Source: Syngnathus acus (taxonomy: Eukaryota > Chordata > Actinopteri > Syngnathiformes > Syngnathidae). Taken from it: 64,000 bases of DNA. The position numbers were made by a program, and so were the translations under genes. The notes beneath the pieces are model-generated. The model saw only the letters and a program-made list of their open reading frames with translations. It did not search any database and was not told the DNA's origin. Below are positions 37,486 to 48,285 of the stretch, piece by piece (the first letter of the stretch is position 1; every line of letters starts with the position of its first letter). The stretch lies in NCBI RefSeq assembly GCF_901709675.1, contig NC_051105.1, positions 5,259,104-5,323,103 of the forward strand. Reading direction: 5' to 3'.

Positions 37486-39927
37486 CTGCAGCAACATAAG
37501 AGGACATCAATGCCTTCTATAATCATAATTATTATCATTTGAAGCACTCATCCATCCAACATTATATCTGAAATAATTAGAACAAAAATAGATTTTCAAT
37601 ATTTGCGCTCTGTATGTGTTTATGCTGTACCTTGAGCACAGTGACGTTCCACGTGAAACTTTCAACAGCTTTGCTGATCTTACATCCTTTCAATCCTTCT
37701 TTCTCTGCCCACCGAGAAAGATCTTCGTGGAATTCCATGCCTGCAAAATACACATATAATTTGGTTTTCTAATTTGTGACCTAAGCGATTCAAAATGACT
37801 GCAGTTGTACTTCAAATTACAACCACATGAATAAACACGTGAAATGAATACCTCCCAGTAGTTATCAGAAATCAAAATGATTATCATTTACCTTCTTTCT
37901 GCACCTGCGCAATCCTCTCCTGGACACCATCGGCGTTTTCAATTAGCTGTTTCTGGGCTGCAATCATCTGAACCCAAAAAAATATTTTGCGTTGAAGTAT
38001 TGGGACAGTAATAAAAAATGTGAGCTTTGACATTCACAATGCAAGCATGAGGGAAAAAAAAAGAATCCAATTGAAGCTTTTTGATTGATATTCTAGTAAA
38101 TCTTTTTTTAATGGTCAATTTACTACCATTTGCCCTTTTTTGGTTTCGTATATGTAGATGGGATTTGGCTTTTTTCAGTGCAGGGGTGTATCTAGTCGAG
38201 TGGGATAAAGGGCCAGTGGTCACCCCAAAACTAACTGTTTGACGTTTGACCTTTCATAGAAAGCAGTTATTTAGTCGTTTATAAAATTTACTAGAAATTT
38301 AAAAAAAAAAAAAATAGAATTGTTTGCTTGACAGCGTGTAGAAGATTTTTAAAGTGGCCTTGCATCCTTCTATTTTTCTGTTTGGACCTCACTGATCTAC
38401 ACCAATGGGAGAAATATTAAGCCACCATGTATGACAATGTGTGTAGGTGTAATAGCTAAGTGGTGACACAGGTGGGAGGGGAGGGAGGGAGGAATCCTGA
38501 GATGGAGCAGCTGGACGCTTGGGATGCGTGAGCTTGACAAGGCGTGTGGGTGACTGCTTCACGCGTGTCATCAAGCGTCTCTCGCTGCATACGCAATGAC
38601 ACAACAGCGTGTGTGTGTTTGTGTGTGTGTGTGCACTGCGATCCGACGTTTTACCATTATAACATGTTTGCCCTGGGGGAGGTGTTGTAGTGTTGCACTT
38701 TTTTGGTCCAATAATAACACTTGATTGTTTTTTTGTTTTTTTTCATTTTAATCACACATTGTAATGAAGCGCAATGGTGTTTTCCATAAATTAGCAAATA
38801 TGACAAGTAATTAGATTAAATCATCTTGGCAATGGCGGCTGTTTGAATTTGCTATAACTGGTTGTGAAAGCTGGTGTGTGTGTGTCTGGGGGGGGGGGTG
38901 TCATAAATTACTCAGATTTTTGCGATTACCGACTGGCCTTGGTCCCGACACAGCACGAATAGAAGAGGAAAACAATTCTCCACATAAACAGCCCTCTGTT
39001 ATGGCTGATGGTACCTTCGAAGGTCAAAAACGACTTCATCCCACCATTCCGTGTCAGTCTTATATATGTACATAACAGCAACACGGGAAACAGGCTCTCG
39101 ATTCACATTGGAGAGTTCTAGCGTGCTAACATTCCAATCCCAAACTATTAAAAGAACTTCATGTTGAAGCTACACTGGGTTGTTTCGAGAATGTCCTGCC
39201 TGTCGTTGCCACGGTAACCTTGGATCACCAATTTTAAAGGGTGCATCATAACAGTGGACCAGCAAGGAGACCTGTCATGTCCCATTTGCATCGATGCCAT
39301 TGCTAATGTGTTACCTAATGTGCACAGTCATTTTAGGACACAGAAAATGTAGTTGTGAAAAAAATCATCAGTGTCTTTGAAGAGCTTAACAGAATGACGT
39401 GGAAATAAAAGTCAGGAAAAGAAGAGCCACCCTGAAAAACTGAGCTCTTCTGTGTGATAAGAAAAAAGTTGCAGAAATATTTTAGTAATTTGAAAGGTAG
39501 AATTCTTGCACGTTTCATTTATCTCCAGGACGGAAAGACGTTTGCACTGACCGTGTCATACGCAGACAGCAGCTTGCGGGTGGGCTCAGATACACTAACT
39601 AGAGGCTCCAGACAAGGATAGCCCTCCTTGAGCACCACGGTGGCCCCCATGGTGCCCTCGGGGCTCTGCAGCCTGGTGGCCAGGCTCTGGATGCACTGCT
39701 TGGGTTTGGCCACCGTGGGGAGCCCACACTGCTCTTTGAAATTGGCGATGGTGCCCTGAAAGCAACACCAAAATATGAATAATATAAGTCACAAAAAAAA
39801 ATAATAATAATTGAGGCTAAACCAGATGAGATGAATACCAAATGCCACCTGAGCGCGAGTGTGAGCATGTGTGTGATTTGCAGCAATGGAGGCGTGATGA
39901 ATGATGGACTGTTGCAGATGAGCTTGC

Positions 39928-40018
<91 letters not shown>

Positions 40019-43000
40019 CCGTGCTAAAACAGGTGGGTTGAGTAGCGCTAAGGTGGAAGTTTCCAATGCTGCTGCTATTAAAAAATGCTTAATAATCCTC
40101 CTCCGCTCTTGTTTTTTCAGGATTCTTTTCACCGCTGACTTTTTCATCATTATGTAATCTTTTGTATTTTAAGAAAGCGCTTTCACACATAATTTGATCT
40201 CAAAACCAAATTTACTTTCCTCCATAGAACTCCAAAAACCCACATCTGATGAGCTGAAATGAATAATAATAATAATAATAATAATTTAACCAAACATTAC
40301 TAAGTGTAAACTTTTTTGAAGCTCTACTTAATCTTTGTAAGGGCAAAATCATTGAGCTTACCTGAGCTTCTTCCCGCAGGTCCATCACCTCTTTGAGGGG
40401 TACGCCGGCCAGTTTGAAAGTCTCATCCACTGCCTTGATACCCGTGTTCCTCAACGTGACATACTCGCGCCCGCGCCGGCCCACCCGCCTCACTGACAAG
40501 CCCCTGCGGTGGGCCTTGCCGCCCCCTCGCCGGTTGGTGACGGCCACGTGAAGAAATAGGCTGGCGTGGGGTAAGGGCTCCCCCATCAAGTCCAGCAAGG
40601 GCACGTTGCGGTAGCCGGACTGAAGGCACTCGAACGCCACGCTGAATTGGCCGATGAAGTCGTCTCCAATGTAGTCGTCGTCCAGCACAACGAAACGAAG
40701 AAGGGCTAGCTCAGGCATGTTCACCTGGAGATGGAGAGGAAAGGGAAGTTGAAACCAATCGGCAAACATAATTTAAATGCCAGTGGTTGAACAGTTTGGA
40801 ATCTGTGACCTACAGGAAATGAAAAGTGAAGAAAATACAATGAAAAATAATGGGACCTGAAACAGTTCCCTGATGGACATACGGACAATAGCGTCCACTC
40901 TTCAGGGAAGATTATGTTAATCTAAAATAATTGCTGAACCTTCAAGAGGTCCCTGACGAATGAGAAGTCCCTGTTATGAGGTGTCATTTGCATCTAGTTT
41001 AATTCCACTCTACAATAAAAAGCACGTCCCGCGCTACATGAGGGCTTGCAATATCAAATTTCACACATTTCCAAGGAAACTTTCACGCTAATAAGGCAGG
41101 ACAAGCTGCAGAAAAGTCGCAAGTATCAGCGTGACTCCGTTTTTGCTTTGCGTGGATAAAGAAAAGTAAGCAATCCTCAATTAGGAGGCGAAATGGTGCA
41201 CACAAACACGTCGTTATTTTTACTATACATTGTTACTGTATCTACAGCTAATACAGTATATTAGTATGTTTAATGCTAATTTCCATCAGCCTGTTGCTGG
41301 CATTTCACATTATATGTTAGCATTTAGCTGGCAGACGTCTGGTAATTGAAATATAGATTAGGTCAACATTTGGTGATGCAATACAAGGCTTAATTATTTT
41401 ATTTGTCAGTTTGACAAATACACAGCCTGGAGCAAGTGCCTTTTATTTGGAGAACTGTGCAAGCGAGAAAATGTTCTCTACAAATTGATGTGATACTATA
41501 TTATACTATACACTAAGGAAAGAAATATGTGTTTTTATATGTTTAAAGTGTATATGAGGGAGGGGTAAAACTATTTAAAAATAATAATATATTGTATAGA
41601 AGCCTTCTAAAGAGATTTTGGGATGGCTGAAGAGGATTTGGCCAATTGTTATTCTGGTTCTGATATTCCTAATAATACCACAGTTCAAAAAGTCTTTAGA
41701 CGCCATATAAATGATCTGGTCTTGAAACATAACTATTATATTAAATTCAGTTGGCAACCATCACTCGCTGTGTGAGCTTTTAATAAGCCCTTGTTCCTGC
41801 TTTTTATGAGTATATCTGTAAAATATATTCAGATACAGAGCAGCAGATTTTATTGCAAGTATCACAAAAACTTACTTGGAATTCAAAGGTCTCATCAAAA
41901 AGGGGGTCATCCTGGTTCTGTAGAGCGGTGCGTGTGCGCTGTTCCGCACAGTCAGCAGGTACACCGTGTAGTTCCAGGACCACATAAGGTTCAATGACCT
42001 CTCCCTTGGCACCTGATCCCTGAGGTTTAGGTAGGTTGTGTGCACTAATAACCTGTGTGGCAGAACATAATATGAGGGAGAACCAGGGAAATGATGCATC
42101 AGAAAATACCATATTCCCTCAAATAGTGGCTGACCATCAAATAAACGCTGTGCTCAAAATACTCAATATATTCCATTTCAGACAAATAAACACCTTCCAT
42201 CCAATAAAAAAAAAAAACTGCTGAACCCATTTGCATTCTGTTACTAACCAAAACAGCAGCACCTACTCAGGACTGAAGGAATAAAGTGCAGGAAAATGTT
42301 TTCTGCACAGCATGAAGGCAAAGTATTTATGATCTTATGTTAATTTTAGAATATAATGCAAAGAAACCTTAATGCGAAGAGTTTGTGGTGGTACACCAGG
42401 CACGCAGCCATGTGTATGGGCGCTGAAATACGACACTTCATCCCTCATGACAGCAGGACGGAGGACGTAACCGCAGCCTCCATTTTGAGAGAAGCGGCCC
42501 CTGTGAAGGTCCAGCATGGCACCGGGGGTCTGTTGGTTTAAGGCCACCAGCTGAACGCCGCCTTTCCAGTACCCCTGCGGGTTGGGGTTACTGGAGTCCA
42601 GGCGCACCGAGCTGGGCCGCACCCTCGTTAGAGTGCGCTTGGTGAACATGACGAGGTCTTCCGGAGTCTCTGTAGTCAGCCGCCCGGCCTCCCCCTCGCC
42701 CAGGGAGCACAGCGTCCAGTAGGGTGTCTCGTTCACTAAGGGAGTGCCGGGAGAGCCGCCGGGACTGCTGGGCGGCGAGTGCTGCTTGCGAACGGCCCGT
42801 TGGGCGTAAAAGTGGCGGCTGTCTGTCCGAGCGATGGCCACCAAGTCCGAGAGTTCTTTGTTTAGGCGGAGCTTCCTAGGCTGAGAGGGCGGAGGTACAA
42901 CCAAGACCACGCCCAGATCCTCCTCACCCGGGATGGTCATCCGCCGCCCAGCCAGAGGACCCCCTCCTCCAATCTCTTCTTCCTCCTCAGACACTTCCCC

Positions 43001-46000
43001 ATCAGATCCTTCATGATCCGGAGGGAGCTTCTTGCCCACTATCAAGATACGTCCCTTTAGCTGCTCAGGGGAGGGTAAGGTGGTGGCTCTACCCCCCAGG
43101 CTGACTGGTAGGGACTCCGGAGTGTAAAGCCGAGAGCCAAGTACTTTCTTCAGGTGCTGAGCCATGGTACGCTGCTGGGCACGCGAGCAGCGTTGGCACA
43201 GGTACACCAGGAGCGGGTACCGCGAGGTCAGGAAGGCGTACTTGTTGACTACTTCCAAAGCGGATCGGATGGTGACGGGTGCGTGGTGGTGGTGCTGCTG
43301 ATGGTGGTGGCAAGGGATGTCTGGACCGTAGTCAACCCCAAGTAGAGGTTCTCCCTCCGGGCCGTCAGTTACTCCGAGCTCCAGGCAACGGCAGCCAGAC
43401 TGAAGAGCTTTGATCAGGCCGCCGAGGTCTGCTCTGCCATGGACCTGATCATCCAGAAGGTAGGACCGGTATGAGGTGCTGAAGAAACAATCGGCAGAAT
43501 TAGTGAATATCACTGGTCAAGATGTGCTAAACTTGTGAATACCTTGTATGCATTAAGAATGTTCAAATGTTACTTAACATCTGTGATGCATTGTGTACCT
43601 AATGTAGTAATGTGACAGGGGCAGGTTCATGTCCTGGCACACCCCCTCATGCTCAGGATCCAGCAGCTGGCACTCGGGAGATTGCAGATAGCGGGCGAAG
43701 CCGTCCAGCCCCAGCAGCCCCCTCTCCTTGCCCTGTGCTGAGGGCTCATAGCGCCTCAGCAGCTCCAAGCAGCCCTCGGTGGTGGCCAAGGAAAGACCTT
43801 GCTCCGTCTCCAGGAAGAGGCGCAGGTCCTGAGGGTCCAGACACTCGCGGTCCTTGGCCAGCTGCACCATCAGGAAGTAGACATCCGGTCGGGTGCACAG
43901 CTCGCAGTAGGCTTCCTGGAACTCCTCGCGTGTCACGTGGGAGGTCAGCTTCTCTTTGCTGCGCTGGATCTCCTTGAAGCGCAGACGGACCTGTGAGGAA
44001 AAATGGAATGCTGAGTCCAACAGTCCTATCAGTGAGAGATGAATGTTAAACTTTCCAGAACTCTTTATTCATCCATTTCATGAAGTTAGTCGATCTGATT
44101 AAACGTTAGTTATTTTGTTTCGCAAAGGAAATGACCCAGATATTGTACAAGGCGGTGGCGTAATAATGTCGTCCCTATTACTCATCCTTTGTCCTACTCT
44201 TCCTCACTCTTTAATCTTGTTCCTTTTCTTTTTAACATTATTTTTCGTTACGTGCTCCTTGGAGAGCGGGGGGGTAATTTGACAGCAGAGGACACATGAA
44301 TAAAGCGGCCAGAGTCACTGCCAGTAATGAAAACCAATAAATGAAGCAAAGACTGCTGGAACAAAATTTCTCACCAAGGCAAATTCCTCTTCACTCTATA
44401 AAAATCAGATTAGCATCTCCCCTCAATCAAATGCAGAAACATGGTCGTCTCCTTGAGGATATTACATAACATTTGCAAACAAAGCAGGCTTATTGACCTT
44501 GTTTAATTTTACTGAAGTGAATGGTGTAATCGCATTCACAGAGAGCCTCAAAAGCGACACAAAGAAGACCCCGAACACAGTATAATTACTTGCGACACAT
44601 TCTATCATCGTCTAAGTGTCTAATAATATAATCTAAATAATAATGAAATCGTATTTTCCGCTAAAAGAACAAAGGTGACTTCTTAAAAGCATCCAGCGTA
44701 GAAATACGCTCATGGCATCTGTGGAAAATAAAGCACTTACATTAAGTCATACCGCAGAATTTAAGTGACTGTTTTATAAACAGAGTTTTACACTATACAG
44801 GAAAATCCAAATTTAGAGTTGAAAGTTTCCTACATATCTACATGTCATGGAATTTAACCTATTGAAACATTGTGATTGTTATGATTTGTTGTGCATGAAC
44901 CAAAATTATATGAATCAATTCATTCAAATGAAAATTAGACAGCTTCATTCATACCTTGGCTTCCTTGATGCCAGGACAAAGTTTAACAATCGTGGTGACC
45001 GCCACGTCCTCAGACACGATGCCGTAACCATCTTCGTCCACTTGAGCAAACTCGGTCGCCAGCCAATCGCTCCTCATTTTGCTGCCCAGACTGCCTTCCA
45101 TTGTTCCTCCTTCTCCCAGACCGCTCCCTCCTCCGAGTCCCCCACCGACGACTGTGGGGTGAGCCAAAAGGTAACGGAGGCCCGTCACCCAGATATTGGC
45201 TACATCCGCTGAGAGTGCCACCAAATCTAGAGACTGTAGGGATTAAATTGTTCAGAAAAAAACAATAATAGAAAACTTTCATAACACGGTCTTACCTGGT
45301 AGTCCTCGCCATGTATGACAGAGAACGCGGCCTCCTCAGCCAGTTGTTCAGAGAGAAGTCCATTATGCAGGAAGGTCTCAGTGCTCTTCCCGGTCCGAAC
45401 CTCCCGGATGCTGGAGACATCCAGGCGGGCCCGGTCCCCGTCCTTCTTGGACGGCTCCCAGCGTAAGCAACTCAGGTCGGGCTCCAGCGTGTAGAAGCGA
45501 CAGTAGATCCGCGAGTTGGGGCGCACCTTCTTCAGCTCACATCCGCCCTGCATGAAGGCCAGGCAGTCGGCCGCGCTGTTGACCTGGGCAGGGACATTTT
45601 GGAGGGGGTGTTTTTGCATATTAATCTCCAAGATCTGAAAGGCAGGCATTTTGTATTTTGCGAATGACGTAGCGACAGTACATGACGGTCAACGTTTCCG
45701 TCTACTCTCCATTGAAAGGTCATTTACTACACAGAATTGTTGATTCGTACCAACTTTTCAACTGAATATTTTTTTATGAAGGTCGTGAAGTTATTCAAGA
45801 GTAAAAATGTTCTAAAACAAATTGTGAGTGCTCAGTGTTTGGTGTCCATTTAACAACCGAGCGGACCATGTGCTGAGTGCATTATATTTATTCATAGCAC
45901 ACTGCAGGAGCAAGGCTTGATTTAAAGCAAAGTTTGTTTTAAGCTGGCTTTGCATAAGTTCAGTTTTGGACTCACATTTCCCACTCCTGGACCATGTTTT

Positions 46001-46301
46001 CTGAGAAACACTCATCCATGAATTTTCTCATGTTATGATGTATATGTCAAATAAAAGCTTTTGCATTCCTGTGGGGTAAATAAATACTTTCAGTGTTGGC
46101 TGTTACTCCCAAAGAGGTCAAGTGAAAATGTCAATTCAATGTAAAATTCCACATTCCTGTTCAACGTCAAGGGTTTCATGATTAAAGTTGTATTGGTATT
46201 TTTGCTTGTTATGAGAGGTGCTATACCTTCTTCTCTGAGGGCATGCTGCTGAATGACACAGTCTTCTTTCTGCCTCCACCCACCTTCTGTACCGAAGGAT
46301 C
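37285..46301 (-). CDS. plcl: Inactive phospholipase C-like protein (PLCL1/PLCL2, PRIP family), all but the first exon
   Basis: PLCL/PRIP proteins are catalytically dead relatives of PLC-delta. They bind Ins(1,4,5)P3 through the PH domain, dock PP1 and PP2A, and regulate GABA-A receptor trafficking and Ca2+ signalling in the cytosol and at membranes. Eleven exons (46227-46301, 45296-45583, 44955-45233, 43599-43990, 42368-43478, 41876-42052, 40362-40724, 39552-39755, 37892-37967, 37631-37740, 37285-37485) have GT-AG borders and matching phases. They join into 3,276 nt: 1,091 codons and a stop. Domain order by residue of this partial protein: PP1 motif 12-17, PH about 26-140, EF-hands about 180-335, X box about 340-480, acidic linker about 490-530, Y box about 590-710, C2 about 716-840, helical C-terminus 896-1060, Ser-rich tail. 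By comparison with the family, the first exon should end immediately before residue 1 (phase 0) and was not found up to 64000. The sequence shares features with both PLCL1 and PLCL2, so the paralogue is unresolved. Family assignment is very secure; the symbol is provisional. Confidence 0.95.
37631..37740 (-). CDS. plcl: plcl exon J: C-terminal helical region, part 3
   Basis: The exon is 110 bp (2 nt plus 36 codons). After a split Gly codon it reads [20 protein letters not shown] and then [13 protein letters not shown], matching the PLCL MEFHE...EGLKGRK...ESF.WN.TVLK signature. It ends AAG|gtacag. Confidence 0.94.
37892..37967 (-). CDS. plcl: plcl exon I: C-terminal helical region, part 2
   Basis: The exon is 76 bp (25 codons plus 1 nt), starting cag|ATG and ending AAG|gtaaat. 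The peptide [20 protein letters not shown] aligns with the helix after AYD in PLCL proteins (MIQ...LIE.AD.V.EKI). The phase matches exon J. Confidence 0.9.
39552..39755 (-). CDS. plcl: plcl exon H: C-terminal helical region, part 1
   Basis: The exon is 204 bp, 68 codons and phase 0 at both ends. It begins [20 protein letters not shown] and runs to [12 protein letters not shown] and LLSAYDT. This matches the PLCL segment with FKELCGL and the conserved LEP...AYD pattern. The upstream intron carries a long CA repeat on the coding strand. Confidence 0.93.
39929..40016. repeat. (GT)n microsatellite in a plcl intron
   Basis: About 44 uninterrupted GT units inside the 606-bp intron between exons G and H. 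In the pre-mRNA this is a (CA)n tract, the known binding class for hnRNP L. It produces a 183-residue spurious ORF with a Thr-His repeat. Confidence 0.98.
40263..40286. repeat. (AAT)n trinucleotide run in a plcl intron
   Basis: About eight AAT units in the same intron, 76 bp past the donor of exon G. Confidence 0.9.
40362..40724 (-). CDS. plcl: plcl exon G: second half of the C2 domain and post-C2 helix
   Basis: The exon is 363 bp, 121 codons and phase 0 at both ends (cag|GTG ... CAG|gtaag). It starts [20 protein letters not shown], the most conserved C2 segment of this family, then [19 protein letters not shown], then a basic stretch ([13 protein letters not shown]) that is also present in PLCL proteins. 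The later part, [20 protein letters not shown], starts the helical region that follows C2. Confidence 0.96.
41876..42052 (-). CDS. plcl: plcl exon F: first half of the C2 domain
   Basis: The exon is 177 bp, 59 codons and phase 0 at both ends (cag|GTT ... CAA|gtaag). It encodes [32 protein letters not shown] and [12 protein letters not shown], the first strands of the PLC C2 domain. These motifs match PLCL1/PLCL2 closely ([11 protein letters not shown] is a family hallmark). Confidence 0.96.
42368..43478 (-). CDS. plcl: plcl exon E: PLC X box, X-Y linker and Y box
   Basis: The exon is 1,111 bp, starting with one base that completes Ser345 and ending AAG|gtttct. The X box opens [12 protein letters not shown] where active PLCs have a Ser-His-Asn-Thr-Tyr core, so His311 and Asn312 (PLC-delta1 numbering) are Tyr348 and Arg349. 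Glu341 is kept (Glu378), Asp343 is Gly380, His356 aligns with Val393, and Glu390 aligns with Cys439. A His-rich run lies at residues 402-410. The linker is acidic (SEEEEE). A Pro/Ser-rich insertion sits in the Y-box entry, about 42717-42795. The Y box keeps [20 protein letters not shown] and [16 protein letters not shown]. The fold should persist but lipase activity should not. Confidence 0.96.
43599..43990 (-). CDS. plcl: plcl exon D: EF-hand lobe and start of the X box
   Basis: The exon is 392 bp (130 codons plus 2 nt). It reads [19 protein letters not shown], then [20 protein letters not shown], both very close to PLCL1/PLCL2. Further on are [10 protein letters not shown] and [12 protein letters not shown], the EF-hand-like modules found in all PLC enzymes. 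It ends in LSHYYI plus two bases of a split serine codon, at the entrance of the X domain where active PLCs carry the catalytic His-Asn pair. The strong ORF on the opposite strand here is a shadow. Confidence 0.95.
44955..45233 (-). CDS. plcl: plcl exon C: PH C-terminal helix, Gly-rich loop and first EF-hand
   Basis: The exon is 279 bp, 93 codons and phase 0 at both ends. It opens with [20 protein letters not shown], the conserved end of the PH domain. A Gly-rich stretch follows (residues 150-171 of the partial protein, many GG pairs) where mammalian homologues carry a non-Gly linker. The next segment, [14 protein letters not shown], leads into an EF-hand-like loop starting at Asp187. Its twelfth position is Val rather than Glu, so canonical Ca2+ binding is unlikely. 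The exon ends GIKEAK. Confidence 0.93.
45296..45583 (-). CDS. plcl: plcl exon B: first part of the PH domain
   Basis: The exon is 288 bp, 96 codons and phase 0 at both ends (cag|GTC ... CAG|gtaag). It includes [19 protein letters not shown] and LRWEPSKKD, near-diagnostic for PLCL PH domains. The basic KK and R residues of the first strands are the type of residue that contacts inositol phosphates in PLC-delta and PRIP PH domains. The segment ends at HGEDYQ, followed across a 62-bp intron by [15 protein letters not shown], the PH C-terminal helix region. Confidence 0.95.
46227..46301 (-). CDS. plcl: plcl exon A: PP1-docking segment (25 codons)
   Basis: This exon starts after a cag acceptor and ends AAG|gtatag. 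It is 75 bp, phase 0 on both sides, and encodes 25 residues beginning [17 protein letters not shown]. The KKTVSF motif (residues 12-17) is the RVxF-type PP1 catalytic-subunit docking site known in PRIP-1, with the threonine whose phosphorylation governs PP1 release. It matches PLCL1/PLCL2 just after their first exon. It is the 5'-most exon of the gene visible in the window. Because it is frame-neutral it could be skipped without a frameshift (inference). Confidence 0.92.
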
Positions 46302-48285
46302 CTGGGAAAGCAAAAAACCTTTATGGTCAAAATGCGTGTGTGTGTATGTAATGAGGACAAAAATACATTTTACATCAGGCAGTTTCAGTTTGGTTTGACA
46401 TGTTATTTTTGTTTACACATGGGGTATTGGGAGAAAATAACTAATGTAATATTGTAATATAAAATAATATATAACATAACATAATATAATATAATATAAC
46501 ATATTGTAAAAATACGGTAAATGTATTTTTTTTACGTTTCACAGTAAACGTCCCACTCAGTATACACCACACATTAATAACAGACAGACAACATGCAGGA
46601 AGAAGGGGCGGAGCTTTGTTTTGACCAGGCAGGAAGTACAATTTACTTTTCATCTATTAATACAGCAGACATGTGCCGGGTGATGGCAATTGATAAAGTG
46701 CGTGTTAGTGTTGGCTTTCACTTGGTAATCACGTTTTCTAAATGTAGTCTTTTGTTTTCCTTTCATCTTCTTTTCACATACACATCCTTATTTAGTCCCT
46801 GACCGGATGCTTTTCCCAAGTAAGATGACAGATTTGACGCAGGAATCTCTACTTTCCTCCTTTTGGAAGCAAGAATGCGTACACAGCACTCACTGTGCAT
46901 GTCATTTTATTTGAATTCCAAAAGAGGCACGTGAAAGCACTGAGTGGGATAAAATTTATAACTCACAGTTTAAGACAATTATTTTTTAGTTGCTGACCTC
47001 AAGACAAGAGGTCAGTTTGGCAAGCATCATAAATTCACTTACTAATAAAATCAATGTGAGTTTGTTCCTTTTAAGATGGATTTACAACAGAGATACCCAA
47101 CCCGCTTATCTATACCAGCAACTTATAGATAGAACAAATACAAAAATGATTAGATGTCAGAAAATACATAACAGACACACAAGTCCACTTTTTGTGACAT
47201 TTTAGTTTGGCGGCATGCTGTGAGATTTTTCGAATTTAAAATTTTTGCCTTGGCTCAGTAAAGGTCGGGACTCACTGATTGACACGATATGGTTCAAGTA
47301 ACAACCTTTACATTTTTTTGCTCCGATTCGGATACAAGTCACATGCTATAGCAACGTAAACAAAAGGAAAAATGCAATAAAACAATACCTTCAGATAGAA
47401 TTAGAAATTAGCCCCACCAGTGCAGCATAAACACACAGATCAGATACAGAGGATTAATCAATATATGATTATTATATTTGATATTATATTTGATACCGCA
47501 GTACGGTAAAAAAAACTTTTGTTGCATTAGCATGAGCACATTACATTTCCAATCGGAAAAACTGGCAACACATGTACACATGTATGTACTGTATGTATGT
47601 ATACAAAAGTGTGTGTGTGTGTGCGTGCGTGTGTGTGTGTGAAATGTCAGAAAAGACCATCACACTGGGTCATGAATTTAAAAATAGGTTGATAAACACA
47701 CCCCGCTCACATGTCAGCTCAGTGCACTTACAATCACCCTCCACCAAGACATTGATTGACAGCTCCATCGCAGCATGGCGAGCAAACGTCAGTGGTTTGA
47801 CAAGCTTCATCAGCGATGCGGTGAGAAGGTGTCAGCCGAGGGACCTGCTAATAACTGTTCGTATAATATAAGGCGCAACGGCTTCCCTTGCGTAAGGACG
47901 TTCTTGTATTGTAATCAAACTCATGTCGCTGTCAAAGAAGCGTCATTTGAACATGATACTTTATTACGGTTGTTTGGTCCGATGCACAACAGAACCGAAT
48001 TCGTTTTGCTTTTTTCACAACGTAAGCGAGTGTACAGGCCCGACGCGAAACTGAATAAATCCTGCATTTGTATGTAAATTAGATTGGAGTGTGTGTGAAG
48101 AGGTGTGCCACAAACAGACCTACATACCAAGGTAACCTGACATTATCATCACCATCAATAATGTAATGTAAGGGAATGCAAGGGAAGCCAATGAGGGCAA
48201 CCTGAGAGCTGAAAAATCTGCTTCGGTGCATCTGTGCTAGAAATTGGAATTGTATTCGGCTCACTCTTGAATACATAGCTGTTCA

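Noticed and set aside
39599-40150. 183-codon minus-strand ORF with a long Thr-His repeat
   Set aside because: It reads through the (CA)n microsatellite. Only 39599-39755 overlaps the real exon H, and that part is in another frame.
43612-43977. 121-codon plus-strand ORF
   Set aside because: It is the antisense shadow of plcl exon D in GC-rich coding DNA.
47775-48077. 100-codon plus-strand ORF with several Cys, Asn and Arg residues
   Set aside because: No recognisable domain. It lies in the plcl intron on the opposite strand with a competing frame, so it is not supported as a gene.
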